Part shown: piece after piece, positions 49,658 through 61,401 of the stretch
How positions within the stretch are numbered: position 1 is the first letter of the stretch
Layout: each line of letters begins with the position of its first letter
NCBI GenBank assembly: GCA_023374045.1
Contig: CM041777.1
Coordinates: 479,733,594-479,797,593, forward strand
Source of the DNA: Limonium bicolor
Taxonomy: Eukaryota > Streptophyta > Magnoliopsida > Caryophyllales > Plumbaginaceae
Direction: 5' to 3'
Length of the DNA: 64,000 bases
Notes under the pieces: model-generated
What the model saw: the letters and a program-made list of their open reading frames with translations, nothing else
Databases searched by the model: none
Told to the model about the DNA's origin: nothing
Program-made: the position numbers and the translations under genes

Positions 49658-49854
49658 GAGGGCGTTCGATAGTTGCAGTGAAACGCAGCATTTGCTGCGT
49701 TCACTTTAATCTCACTGTGGTTAGTGTATTGAGACTTGACAAGTGGACAATGGTACAGATTTTGTCCAATTAATAAGTGACACCTATGTTATACTTTCAG
49801 TAAAAAGTAGATTAATCTTGTGCAGCCCATGAATCGTTCTCAACGAACGGGCCC
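49658..49854. mobile_element. Tourist-like MITE, 197 bp
   Basis: Ends GAGGGCGTTCGAT and (complement) GGGCCCGTTCGTT, flanked by TTA (49655-49657 and 49855-49857). Trinucleotide TTA/TAA duplications with GGGnnnGTTCG-type ends fit PIF/Harbinger-derived MITEs. Confidence 0.72.
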
Positions 49855-50589
49855 TTAGATGTGTTTCAGTAAATTGGTGATGTTGTTTAGTTTGTATGAC
49901 GCTATCAATTGAGTATGCTCTTAGTTTCCTTATTAGGGAGCAAGCATGTCATGCGTGAATGTTACCTTTCTGTAGTTTTAAGCTTCGTGGTGTTGATTGG
50001 CTTGTATAGTACTGCTATTAGACACCTTTTCAATTTCCTGATTTTGGAGCTGCACATCTTGCGTGAATAATATTGCTGGCATATCTGTTGGAACCTAGAT
50101 GGTGTAATCTAGCAAGGAGTTTCGTTTTTAATCAAGTGCTATAGATGTTTAGGTCTCATTTTCTATGCTCGCGTATAAGAATAAAAGAGATGAAAATGAA
50201 GAGAGCAAATAATGAATCGATTAGTAGCCCACAGTTTGGGAACTACATGTAAACCGGATTCAACTTGAAAACATTCAGCTTTGATTGTTTTGTTGTCTAT
50301 CTTCAGTCTTATTGAATATTATTTGCCTCCATCACATGCTACTTGATATAGACTAGCTTGGTAATTGTTGGGCCCAGCCCAATGTAGAGGCCCAAGACAT
50401 AGGAAGCCCTAATTAGCCCATAGGTCACCCCATTTTAGAAAAGCTTCAGGTTAGGGAGTAAAATTCACAACCAACAAAAATCCAATTCAAAATCCTAGAC
50501 ACGGCCCATGTGAGGAATACCTGTTCTCCTTAAAATTTTCCAAACCATCCTAAGTCAAATTTTACTTCAAAATCAGTCAAATTCAATCC

Positions 50590-51400
50590 CAAAATCTAGA
50601 GCCCATTTTGGCCCACACTTCCAAGGCCTATTTCAACTCAAATTCCAAGGCCCAAAATCAAGGCCCACATCAGCCCAAAACTGAGGCCCAAATCAGAATA
50701 AAATTGAAACCCAAAATCAAAGCCCATAATTTTAATCAAACCTATTCCAAACTGATCAAACAACACATCCATTCTGGCCCAAACCTTCAGTCAAGGCCCA
50801 TACCCATTTCGGCCCAAAACTCGATCCGGCCCAAATCAACTTAATTTGGCCCAAATCAACTCAATTTGGCCTATATCAATTCAATTCAGCCTATATCAAT
50901 TCAATTCAGCCCAAATGAATTCAATTAAACCCCAATTCAACCCGACTAGTAAATTCAAATTCGATTCAAAACTTCATTCAATTTCAATTCATTCAAAATT
51001 CTTTTCATTCCCAATTCATTCAAAAATTCAATTCAATTCCAAACTCAAAAATTCTATTCCAATTCAATTTTGATTTCAATTCCAAATCCAATTCAAATTC
51101 AATTTCAATCTAATTCAATAAATATTCAATTCCAATCAAATTTCAATCCAAAGGTAATTCAATTCAAAATTCATTCAGATTTCATTCTAATTCCAAATTC
51201 AATTAAAAAATTCCTTCAATTCCAATTCAAATCAAAATCCATTCAACTCCAATTCAACTTCAATTCCAAATCAAAATCAATCCAATTCAAAATCAATTCA
51301 ATTCCACTTTCAATTCAATTCCAATTCAAATCAATATTCATTTAACTCCAATTCAACTTCAATTTCAGTTCAATCTCAAATTTCATTCCAATTTCCCCTA
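50590..51400. repeat. Low-complexity ggcccaaatcaattcaa tract in D
   Basis: Irregular runs of ggcccaaat, then aattcaattcca, fill about 800 bp. The three long frames here are products of the repeat and carry no domain. Confidence 0.8.
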
Positions 51401-51404
51401 CACT

Positions 51405-51575
51405 CTAAATGTCTCACAGACCTGAGCGTCTCATAGACTTTGTCATTCCAATGATTCGAATGTCTCACAGACTTGAGCGTCTCGTAGACCCGAGAGTCTC
51501 ACAGACCCGAGCGTTTCACAGACTTCGACATCTCAAGGTTTCAAACGTCTCATAAACCCGAGCGTCTCACAGACT
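51405..51575. repeat. Short minisatellite gtctcacagacccgagc
   Basis: About eight degenerate ~20-bp units of gtctcacagac(c/t)(c/t)gagc are interleaved with two short spacers. Confidence 0.75.
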
Positions 51576-53060
51576 AGCATCTCAAACCTAAGACTTCTCA
51601 AAATTCCAAACTTCTCTAAATCTCAAACCCATCAAAACCCTTCAAAACTCCAAAACCCAAAAACCGTGAACTACGTAAGGTCTGATCTTGACATGGAGTT
51701 GAGTACGTAGGCAGCCCATCTAGGGTGCGACCCCATTCCAAACAAAAAACCCTTTTTCCCCTCTAAGGTGGCTCTCGTATCTCTCAAAATGCTCAAACTC
51801 TCTTCGGCTCCCACGAACTTCAAACCATCAGACTCCAAGTCTTGTCTATTCACTCGAGCTTAGAATTTTCCCAAATCTTCCATTATATACTCATCCGAAT
51901 TCATCTATTCCTCTTCTTGACGCTAGCTTGGCGGAAAAGCTCGCTTCATCAACTCTCCACACTATACTCCCTTTCTATCCTATCCTTGTGGCACTTTGAA
52001 ACGAATCTCTCTAAAAAGGTTTTGAAAGAAGGCAATCCCGACAATTGAAGACCGAGGTTTCCTCGGGCACTAATCCGAAGTCGTGGCCGTTGCCACTTCT
52101 AAGGGGTGTAACCCAGTGCGAACCCACAATAGAATCTCTACAAATGACCAGATAAATCCTATCCGTAGGCAACAATCTCAGAGTCAACCAACGGTTCTTA
52201 GAACCCTCCTTCCATTCCTTCCTAGTATCTTAGGTCAAACTAGGTGGCGACTCTAGTCAATTCCGCCTTATAGAGGCATCAGTCCGCGTGGGGCCCATTG
52301 AGAGCGGGTGTAGTGTTCACTTGCACTCTCCCTTATGCTTTCTGGGAAAGACGGACGATTTAGTAGGTATTTGAGGGATGCCAGATTAAAGGGTTTTCAC
52401 CATCCACAGAACGACAATTTCTAGGATCTATGCTTTTTAGTTAGACCATTTAGATAGACCCCCCCCCCCCCCTTATACCGAAAAATCACCCTCCACACCT
52501 AGGATGAATATTGTCACCTAATTTCATCCCAACTTCACTTTCAAACCCACTTCACTCAATTTGTCTAATAGGACTAATGTAATGACTTTCCAAATCATGG
52601 AAGAGTCAAATCTTACTTAACTACTTCAAACTCCCTAATCAAGTAGAGTTTAAATCACTAAGTAGCATTAATTGCAAGTCCACAACAAAAGCCCCAAATT
52701 TCACTAACTAATCAAGATAGACCAATCTAGGGTTTCTCTCTTTCTCTTTGGTCACAATCTCCAACTCAAACTCATGTGTTATTGGAAATCTCCATAAATG
52801 CCATAAATGATCAAGTTATAACATTAAATAATAAGAGAGAGAAAACAAATTTCATAAATGAAGTGTAGGTTTCACAAGCTAGTTGGGGGATTTAGGGTCA
52901 AATCCCCATCCCAAAGTGCAAAATAAGACTACTCAAACATGGTGAGAAATAAAATGAAGAGAGAGATAGAAGAAGCCATTGTAGGTGGTGGAGGAGCTTG
53001 GGGAAGGTGAGCTTGCTCTTCACTTCTTCTTCTTCTGAGCAATTTAACAGCAGGTTTTTA

Positions 53061-53165
53061 GGTCCGACCGACCCACCCTGGGTCGGTCCCGTGGGTCGGT
53101 CGGCCCTCTGGAGACGAAGGCACGTGCCTTTTTTAAGTTCCGACCGACCCACTCTGGATCGGTCC
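53061..53165. repeat. GC-rich palindromic boxes in C's LTR
   Basis: GACCGACCCA (53066-53075) and TGGGTCGGTC (53079-53088) are perfect complements around CCC. Further copies follow at about 53090-53103 and 53139-53165, and beyond the hAT insertion at 54080-54115. Confidence 0.75.
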
Positions 53166-53168
53166 AGT

Positions 53169-54036
53169 TAGGGGTGGCAATTTTTACCCAACCCGATAAC
53201 CCGACCCATACCCAACCCGAAAATAGCGGGTTTGGGTCACGATTATTAACCCATTTAATTATTGGGTCGGGTATGGGTTACCTATTAAATTTGTGGGTTG
53301 GGTATGGGTTTAAAGTCCTAACCCGTAGTCAACCCGACCCGTTTATTTTATTTTATTAAAAATAATAATAAATAAATAATTAGATAAAAATATAAATATA
53401 TTACTAAGTAAGTGCTAACCTACTATTAGTATAATACAGATTATGTAGTATCTTTTTGATGAGAGGTTGTTTATTTGATAATACTACTTTGTTGTATTTC
53501 TTTATAAAGCAAAAACAAGAGTATTCGTTATGTGGATTGTCAAAAGACAGTGTGCTGCTCTCTCCTCCACAGCTCCCACTGTGGTCCTATCTCTTCTGTA
53601 CTCTGAAGATTTTTGTCTATGTTTTGATTCTATATTCTGAAGAAGAAAATACAGTTATATTTGGCCCAGACGCGTACACATCACCTTCTTCTGTTAAGTG
53701 CCACTGAGCACGACATGTATGTGGAAATAGAAAAAAGACGGAGGATAATGAAAACTCTGGAATATTTACCATATTGAATGTATGATTTCATTCATTTGTA
53801 ACTCCATTTGAGCAATCATATAAAAAATTTAATTCTAGGTCTTTTAAATTTTGCATAGCCTAATTATGTTGGGTTAAACGGGTCGGGTATGGGTTTAATC
53901 ATTTTATATGGGTTGGGTATGGGTTGATAATTTGTAACCTGAATATTATAGGGTCGGGTATGGGTCAATACAATTTTAATCGGGTCGGGTATGGGTGAGC
54001 TTCAACCCGACCCATTAACCCGAATTGCCACCCCTA
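53169..54036. mobile_element. Non-autonomous hAT-like element, 868 bp
   Basis: The ends TAGGGGTGGCAA and TTGCCACCCCTA are exact inverted repeats, flanked by the 8-bp duplication GGTCCAGT (53161-53168 and 54037-54044). The subterminal parts repeat gggtcgggtatgggt in both directions. The AT-rich middle (53340-53870) has no transposase. It was inserted into one of C's palindromic boxes. Confidence 0.9.
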
Positions 54037-55643
54037 GGTCCAGTGGGTCGATCAATTCCAGTAGCTCTCAGATGAGTTGGACCGACCCACCCTGGGCCGG
54101 TCAGCAGAGTCGGCCGGCTCCAGTGATTTGCTCTAACTTGCGTGGGGCCTAGAATCTTCGTTATAGCTCGGAATTACTCCTCGTTTGCGGCGTTGGAAAG
54201 CTTGAGAGATGGAGAATTTGTTGATGCATTCCACTAGCTCCAAAAGAACCCAAAATTATGCTCAAAATGAGCTTTTATCTATCAAGAAATCAAACTCTAT
54301 AAGTTCATTATTAATCACAAAAACACTCTATTAAGTGGTGAAATAGGTTATGCACCAAGTAAAATGAAGGTGAATAAAGACCTTAAAATAGTATTATTTC
54401 ACCACATATCAGGCTGGGATTAGAGTATTAGGGTCTTAAAAGTGCCAGACTGCGCATACTAAATACACACATTGTTATTTACTTTTTCTTGAAAACATTA
54501 AAGGTGTGTTCACTTTGGGGTAATCAACAAAGGGAACGGATTCATTCCCTTTGTGGTTTGTATTTTAAGTGATTCCGTTTCCCCAACTTCAAGCTTCAAA
54601 AATCTCCATATCCCTCTTTAGTGATTCCCCCACAATCCTAGGGAATGGTATTCCCTTTCCTCCATCTTACCCCTATCATCATCTTTAACATAAACAAATA
54701 TTAATATATATGTTATTTAATTTATATGAATATTAATATTTGATACATAATTTATATAATATTAATATAAAATATTTATATGTAATAGAAATATTAATAT
54801 ATATATTGTTTATAATTTTTATATAAATATGGATATGAAGATAATATATATATATATATTAAATGTTTAATATATATCATTTATAATTTTAAAATAACTA
54901 TTAATATATAACTTTAAAAAATATTAATATATAATATTTATATTTGAAAAATGAACAAATATTGTATATAAATATTATTTATAATAACACTACTATAAAA
55001 TTCTGAAATAACAATATATGTTATTAAAAAATTCAAATAAATATTAATATATATAATCATTTATACATATTAGTTATAATTTAAATAAATATGAACAAAT
55101 ATTATATATTATACTCACTCATGTTCTCAATATGATTTTTTTTTTGTCCCACTCTTTTCAAAATATAAGATGTTCTAGCTTTTTTGGTCATCTACTTTCT
55201 AATTCTACTCCTCAACTTTTATCTCACATCTATACTTTTCAAATTACTTCAATTCCCAATACAAAAAGTAAGGGAAAATGATCTATTTTTTTCTCCTTAA
55301 TTCTTATGCCCACAGCTAGAAAATCAAATATTTAGAACAGGGGAGAGTATATATTAATTTTAATAAATATTAATTATACTTTAAAAACTGTAAAAATAAA
55401 AAAGTATATATATTGTTTATAAAGTTAATTAAATATCTATGTATATATAATATATAATATGTTTATATATATTTTATTTGCAATTTAATTAAATATTTTA
55501 ATCTATATTAATAATGTTATTTAAAATTTAAAAACTATAAAATTTAAAAATATTAATATATAGTTATACTTATATATTATTTATATTAAAATTTATTTAA
55601 ATTATGTACATCTTAAATAAATATTATTATATAATATATAATA

Positions 55644-56191
55644 GGGAAAATTACATGCCTCACCCATGACGTTTGGCGAAATTACACACTCCACCCACGA
55701 GGTTTCAAAAATTATTTTTCCGACACTTGTGGTTTCCCTCGTTTTACATCCAGCAACTTTTCTAATTTTTGTTCAATTTAAAAGATGCTTAAACGTTGTC
55801 CGAAATGGATGAAATTTTACATTGATGATACTAAAGTGTTATATTTTAGTTCAGTGACAAATCTAATGTTTTCTAAGCTCAAATGTGACCTGTTGGATCC
55901 AATGAAAATGTGCTCACATGTCACATGCTTTATTGGGTCCCACGGGTCACATGTGAGCTTAAAAAACTTCGTATTTGACATAAGATTAAAATAACACATT
56001 AGCATATTCTATGCAAAATTTCATCAATTTCGGACAACGTTTAAGCATCTTTTAAACTGAACAAAAATTTGGAAAAAAGTTGTTGGATGTAAAACAGGGG
56101 AAACCACATGGGTGCGGAAAGTAATTTTTTGAAACTTCGTGGGTGGAGTGTGTAATTTCACCAAACGTCATGGGTGAGGCATGTAATTCTC
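55644..56191. mobile_element. Foldback MITE, copy 1 (548 bp)
   Basis: Long inverted repeats: from the left attacatgcctcacccatgacg, and the same from the right on the other strand, with near-complementarity over most of the element. Flanks are AT-rich, and a Mutator-type 9-bp duplication (tatataata/tatatatta) is only approximate. No transposase. Confidence 0.65.
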
Positions 56192-56357
56192 TATATATTA
56201 ATAAAAATTATTATATAATATATATATTAATAAAAATTATATATAATATATATATTAATAAAAATTATTATATAATATATCTATGTTATAAATATTATTT
56301 ATAACTTAAATACTACAAAATTAAAAAGTAAATATTTATATATAATTTATAAATATC

Positions 56358-56580
56358 TCTCTCTTGTCTGCTCCCTTTTTCCCCCTGTTCTCTCTCCTCT
56401 CTCCTCTTCCTCCTCTTGTCTCTCTCCTCTCTCTCTCCGTCTTCCTCTCTCTCCTTTCTCCTTTCTCCCTCTTTGTCTCTGCTCTCTCCTTTCTCTCCTC
56501 TTCGTCTCTGTTCCCTCCCCTTCGCTCCCTCTTCCTCTCTCTCTCTCTTCTTTCTCCTGTCCACTCGTCTTCCCCTTCTT
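56358..56580. repeat. CT-rich low-complexity run
   Basis: Almost pure pyrimidine on the plus strand (ctctctcctctcc units). The frames here on both strands, up to 122 codons, are Ser/Leu- or Arg/Glu-rich by composition and not taken as genes. Confidence 0.85.
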
Positions 56581-57012
56581 TGTTTGGCCCCCGCCCCAAA
56601 GGCCTCATTCGTTTCATTCCGTTTCTGTGCTATCAAACAGACTTCTTGATTCAGGGAAATCTATTTCATTTCCTCTCCATTCTCTTTTCTGATTTCATTC
56701 GGTTTCCTCGGCTCAAGGTGAACACATCCTAGTTGAATTGATAGACATGGTAAGAAGTCAGCTTAATTATGGAAAAGGATATATTTACATAGAGTTGCTA
56801 TCAAAACAAAATATACACTTTATGCACTTAAATTTTCAGGTAGAATAATCTCTTAAATTGTAGTTTTGTTGGTTTTCTAATGTAATTTAATTTAACCTTT
56901 ATCTTAAAAAAAAGAATACAAAATTTGCATTGTATGCCCTTAAATTTATGGAAATATCATAAAATATACTGTTATGTTCAACAAAAGTACAAAAATTTTT
57001 AAATTATTTAAA

Positions 57013-57550
57013 AAATTATCATACATGACGTTTGGCAAAATTACACACCCCGCCCACGAGGTTTCAAAAATTACTTTGCCCACCCATGTGGTTTCCTCTA
57101 TTTTACATCTGCCAACTTTTTTAATACTTGATCAACTTAAACGAGGCTTAAATGTTGTTCAAAATTGATAAAATTTTACATTGATGATGGTAAGGTGTTA
57201 TATTTTTATCCAATGCCAAATCCAAAGTTTTTTAAGGTCGTATATGACCTGTGGGACCCAATGAATACACGTTCACATGTCACATGTTTCATTGGGTCCC
57301 ACAGATCACATATGAGCTTAAAAAACTTTGGATTTCACGCTAGACCAAAATATAACACCTTAGCATCGTCCATGTAAAGTTTCATCAATTTTGGATGACA
57401 TTTAACCATCTTTTAAGTTGATCAAATATTAGAAAAGTTGTTGGATGTAAAATAGCGGAAACCACATGGGTGGGCAAAGTAATTTTCAAAACCTCGTGGG
57501 TGGGGTGTGTAATTTCGCAAAACGTCATGGGTGGGGGATGTAATTTTCCC
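57013..57550. mobile_element. Foldback MITE, copy 2 (about 540 bp)
   Basis: Same family as 55644-56191: acgaggtttcaaaaattac near the left, its complement near the right, and a related centre (cacatgtcacatg). The two copies differ at many positions, so they are separate, older insertions. Confidence 0.65.
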
Positions 57551-57627
57551 TTTTGTATTTTTATAAACTCTTGATACTATGACAATTTTATCAAATCATG
57601 GGTATATAGTGTATTTTCTCTATATTA

Positions 57628-58356
57628 TTGCAGAAGAGAAGGCTAAGTGCATCAAGAACACCAGCTTTACCTAGTGCATCAATGAAGGCATTAAATGTGA
57701 CAAGTGAAGGAAACCATCCATGCTTCTCCGTCTCCTAAAAAATATACTTTGCATCCTCAATTAGCCCCTTATCACGCATAGCACAGATAAGGATTGTGTA
57801 GGTGTATGTATCAGGGAAGCAACCCTTCTCCGGAATCTCATCCATCAGAGACATTGCACATCAACAAAACCAAGTTTGCAATAACCCTCAATTAGAGCAT
57901 TATAACACTGCATAGCAGGGACAAGACCTCTCTTTCTCATCTCTTTTAGAAATTGCAAAGCGTCTTTGACTCTTCCAGCCTCAGAATAACCCCAAATCAT
58001 TATAGTGTACAATTCACATCAGACTTTATGTTTTCCAGGCAGCTTTTGTCAAACCACCCATTGGTTTCCTCAAACCTTCCAACTATAAATAAACCAACAA
58101 TGGTACAGCTATATGCCTTTGTACCAAGAGTATATGCATACGGCTGAAACAATTTCAACAACGTAAATGCCTCATCCATCCTACCTAGCTTACAGAAGTC
58201 GTTAAGCAGTGCATTGCATGTGATTTTGTCGGGAGAGCGGACACCACTACTTGCCATATTGTTAAATAACAATTCTGCACCATCCACTCTCTAAGCCTTA
58301 CAAAGGCCAGACCAGATGATGCTATAAGTGATGTAGTTCAAGGATATGCTCCTTTG
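57628..58356 (-). pseudogene. Truncated duplicate of the PPR gene
   Basis: This matches 62914-63643 of the PPR gene along its length (about residues 116-359 of the part in view) and stops abruptly at both ends. It is broken by a Glu-to-TAG change near 57740, by single-base losses near 57870 (cattgcacatcaac versus cattgcatcatcaac) and near 58015, and by other changes. No start or stop of its own is left. It lies about 5 kb downstream of the parent in the same orientation, so a local duplication followed by decay is likely. Confidence 0.88.
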
Positions 58357-59224
58357 TTCCGTGTACATCACCCTTTAATTTCCAAAGAAAATGGGTTATC
58401 TACCTGTTACCTCGGTTCTGTGATCATGGAGGTCTGTAAAATCAGGCCACTACATGTCTGAATATTTCTTCAATGTGAAGAGATAACCCTGTAATATCTA
58501 ATACCTAAAAGCCTCATCTTGGGAGATAAAAAGATGAAATCTAGAGAACCATCCCCGTGTTGGGCCCGGCTGTGGCCATGCCATAATGGCGTGGTTCCAA
58601 AAAACCACAATAGAAGTTTTCAACTTGGGCGAAGATAAAGATCATCCCATAGCTGAGCCGCTATTGCATCATGTCCACCTCCCATCTTGGCAAGAACTGT
58701 AATGTTGGGTGAAGATAAAGATCGTCCCAAGGTGATGGTTAATAATGAGGTGAGAAGAGTAGCCAAACTTGTCCTCTCAGATATGTGCTGAATTGGTGGC
58801 TTTATTAGAAGACTCTCATGACAACATTATACCAGAGGCTATTGAGAGAAAAATACTCCAGCCTATTAAATTATGTCCAGTGGAATAAATAATACCATAC
58901 TTCCCAAGGTCGGTTGAATGTACGTGTCCATTTGGATTGAGAGGTAGAAAAGCTTGTTAAATGTGATCGAACACCTAAAGTTTGAAGTTGGATTATGGGC
59001 ACTTAAGGTCAAGGAACTGACCGCAAAGGTCTTGGTAGCAGTTGAATACGACATGGGGAATGCAAATGGATCCTCCCAGCTGCGACCAGCACAGTAGGTG
59101 AGGAAATTGCTTCCTTTATATTTTTGGCCCTGTTCGACAACGACCTTAATCTTTTGACACAACACATGATGAGCTTTATGGTGAAATTACACAATTCCTA
59201 AAATCTGTTCGGTGAGAACATTAA
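58357..59224. other. Intergenic DNA, no supported gene
   Basis: Contains a short repeated phrase, gaagataaagatc(a/g)tccca, at about 58632 and 58710, and minus-strand frames at 58866-59194 with no family resemblance that I recognise. Confidence 0.5.
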
Positions 59225-59448
59225 GGTGCCGTTCGATATGAAGCTAGAAGAGATTCATCTAGCTTTAATAATAAAGCTTGTACACATGTCCATTCTTTAT
59301 TTGTCCATTCTTTATTTGTCCAATCTTATAATAAAGTCCCATCCAAAAACACATGTCCACTCTTTATTTGTTAACTAAAGTAACTTTAGTTAACCACAGC
59401 CAGCTACTTCACAAACGCAGCAATGACAGCGTTTTACCGAACGCTCCC
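59225..59448. mobile_element. Tourist-like MITE, 224 bp
   Basis: Ends GGTGCCGTTCGAT and (complement) GGGAGCGTTCGGT, flanked by TAA (59222-59224 and 59449-59451). The type is similar to the MITE at 49658-49854. Confidence 0.72.
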
Positions 59449-59864
59449 TAAGATAAGACACGAATGTCCTTACTTTTTTAATCCTCTGAGACGTACGGAA
59501 ACAAATAAAGGGAGGATAACCTTGTAATATGTCCACGGACATAAATAAATAAAGTTGAGCTTATTTTCTAAACACAACATATACAACCTTTATGATAAAG
59601 TCTCTGCGTCATTTTTTTTTTTTACCCAAATCTTGGTCCTGTCTAAGCAAACATTTATAATCAAATCCATTAATGTATACATTTCTACATTAAGGGCACT
59701 AAGGCCCCTTCTCGATACCGTTATGGGTGGGGGCTAACGAATCTCCCTCACAGTTGGGCCTCTGGGACACCTCCATAAGACAGTTTGGCATGTACATCAG
59801 CCACTCCAAGCCAACAAACTATGTAGATGAAAGGGCATAATCAAATCATCCTTCCAACCAAGCC

Positions 59865-60040
59865 AATAAACTCGAGTATTCTTCCAGTAGTGTGATTGCT
59901 AAATAATAACACTACATGTCCTACCTAGCACTCACGATGCAAAGCCCTAGCACTTACGATGCAAAGCCGAGTTGAGGAGATAATTAGAAATTCCCAGCCT
60001 TGACTTCAGTACATATATAGTAAACATCCACTGCCTATAC
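59865..60040 (-). pseudogene. Remnant of the PPR gene's 3' end
   Basis: Two blocks resemble the last part of the PPR gene: gagtattcttccagtagtg (compare about 61965) and gcaaagccgagttgaggag to aaacatccactgcct (compare 62078-62165). The intervening bases are rearranged. Its place to the right of the longer pseudogene, rather than left, means it is a separate fragment. Confidence 0.6.
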
Positions 60041-60430
60041 AAATCAGTTCGGAGCCCATACAAACCAATACTGTGCATATATAAATCAAGGCCATCATAT
60101 AAATCATATATGCATGTGGCTCTTCAGTCTTCACACAGACGACCCAAGACATTCACCGTCAGTCTAGAGCTACATCGCTGAGGCCAAAGCACAACATATC
60201 AACATAGACCCATGTGAGACGACAGTATTGACAAGGAAGAAAATAATACTTGCTCACATGCGTCAAGGTCTTCTATTAAAAAAAATCAAGTACGGTTTCA
60301 TTTCCACACTTCACCTTCTCAAGACTGGCACCTACTTTTCATAGGCAATTCACATCACATGCCCAACGCTATCACCCATCAACATATCTTTTCTTAGTGG
60401 AATCATAGCATGCGCATATCATGAATGTAA
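60041..60430. other. Intergenic DNA, nothing recognised
   Basis: Unique-looking sequence of mixed composition without a supported frame, repeat or RNA gene. Confidence 0.5.
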
Positions 60431-61305
60431 CTTTATTTTTATTTTTTTATTCTGCAGAACCGCTGCTTGACTGCCAAACCGCACGACTGTTGCATCCATC
60501 TTTACCGCTTGTCCGCTGCTTACCTTCAATTTAGAGTGAATTTTCATCTGTTCCTCTAACGTCTCCTCAAGAACATCATGAACCACCTCAGTATACCGTT
60601 CACTTTTATGTGATGTGAACGATACTGCAACATCACAAGACGAAATTCAAGGTTTTGGATTCCCTGTCAATTACGTCAAAAAGAAATACCAAACAAGATG
60701 CTTCGGAGTCCCGTAGTGTTACCGTACATGTTCAAGAACTCACTTCCATGTGAAAACAGCTTGAAAAAATGGTTGATCCATCTGAACAGAGGTACTTGGA
60801 GGATTCCAGCAGATACAGCTTTTAGATTTGAATGGATCTATTAAATCAGAGGACAAGGAAACCAAACTTGAGATAAAAAGAAGCGATAAGATACCACATT
60901 CTCGATAGCAGCAGCAACATGCTGACGCATCCATCTTCCACAGTGAAAGATTTTTGTTGCATAAGCTCGCTCAGACCCTATAAAAGTCATTAATGCTGTG
61001 TTTAAAAATTGATATGATAATAACAATATGGAATACATTCCAACATATACGTGTGCATGTATAAGCTTCAAGGATAAAAAGGTCATCATTTTTTGGAGCA
61101 GTGTACTCGTAAAAGTACACATGATGGAAAAAAAAGCAAGTTACCAGTCCTAACTAACTGCACGAATGGATGCATAAGCTACATATGCATCAGTGTGCCC
61201 AACTTTTTCGTATATTTGAGAGCTAATGAATCCTTCTCAGGTTCCCCACTTAGATCACCTATGTCATTTTCATCATCATCTTCAACATCTAGACGTTAAT
61301 AAGAG
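60430..61305 (-). other. Possible exons of an unrecognised minus-strand gene
   Basis: Short open stretches bordered by plausible splice sites suggest exons. One at about 60520-60625 reads SERYTEVVHDVLEETLEEQ and ends at a good donor (AAG before GTAAGC). One at about 61190-61285 is acidic (VEDDDENDIGDLSG, EPEKDSLALKYTKKLG). A third, near 60900-60990, reads ATKIFHCGRWMRQHVAAAI. I do not recognise a family. They may belong with 61402-61826 or be remnants of it. Confidence 0.3.
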
Positions 61306-61401
61306 GCCAGGAGCCTACCTATTTTCTGATGATAGAAAAAGAAAGCCTCTGAAAAATGGAAGCTAGAACCTTACATAATTTAAATCGCAGCAGATTAAGA
61401 A

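Larger units (their letters stand above)
46410..52497 (+). mobile_element. D: Ogre/Tat-like solo LTR (6.1 kb) in C's LTR
   Basis: Begins TGTAGACACC and ends CCTCCACA, with CCTAG on both sides (46405-46409 and 52498-52502). No terminal direct repeat, protease, RT or integrase is found, so it is read as a solo LTR. The stretch 51665-51715 (gaactacgtaaggtctgat ... gtacgtaggcagccc) is the motif I know from LTRs of Ogre/Tat elements. A possible promoter TATA (ctattataaaggga) is at about 47633. Most of 46500-50400 has no recognisable content beyond one MITE. A PBS-like ggtggcgactct at about 52245 lies 250 bp inside the right end, which leaves open that the true LTR stops there and a short internal piece was kept. 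Strand is uncertain but plus is favoured by these motifs. Confidence 0.72.
46156..54411 (-). mobile_element. 5' LTR of element C, interrupted by D and a hAT element
   Basis: On the minus strand the LTR begins TGATATGTGGTG (at 54411) and ends CTCATAACA (at 46156). Removing D (46410-52497) and the hAT element (53169-54036) with one TSD copy each leaves about 1287 bp, a normal Athila-type length. GC-rich palindromes with the core gaccgaccca lie at 53061-53165 and 54070-54115. The right-hand TSD candidate is GGCTG (54412-54416). Confidence 0.85.
54503..56729. mobile_element. Possible large MITE-type element with GTGTGTTCAC ends
   Basis: GGTGTGTTCACTTTG at the left and the complement GGATGTGTTCACCTTG at the right are near-identical inverted ends. 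No clear target duplication is seen, so the call is weak. Inside are AT-rich sequence (54690-55640), a foldback element (55644-56191) and a CT-rich run (56358-56580) whose frames are compositional. Confidence 0.4.

Noticed and set aside
50608..51345. Three consecutive plus-strand frames of 75-91 codons
   Set aside because: Products of the ggcccaaatcaattcaa repeat; no start context, no domain.
56313..56732. Arg/Glu-rich and Ser/Leu-rich frames on both strands (up to 122 codons)
   Set aside because: The DNA is an almost pure CT/GA run, which leaves many frames open by chance.
58866..59194. Minus-strand frames of 61-99 codons
   Set aside because: Two overlapping frames compete, no motif was recognised, and no splice or repeat context supports either.
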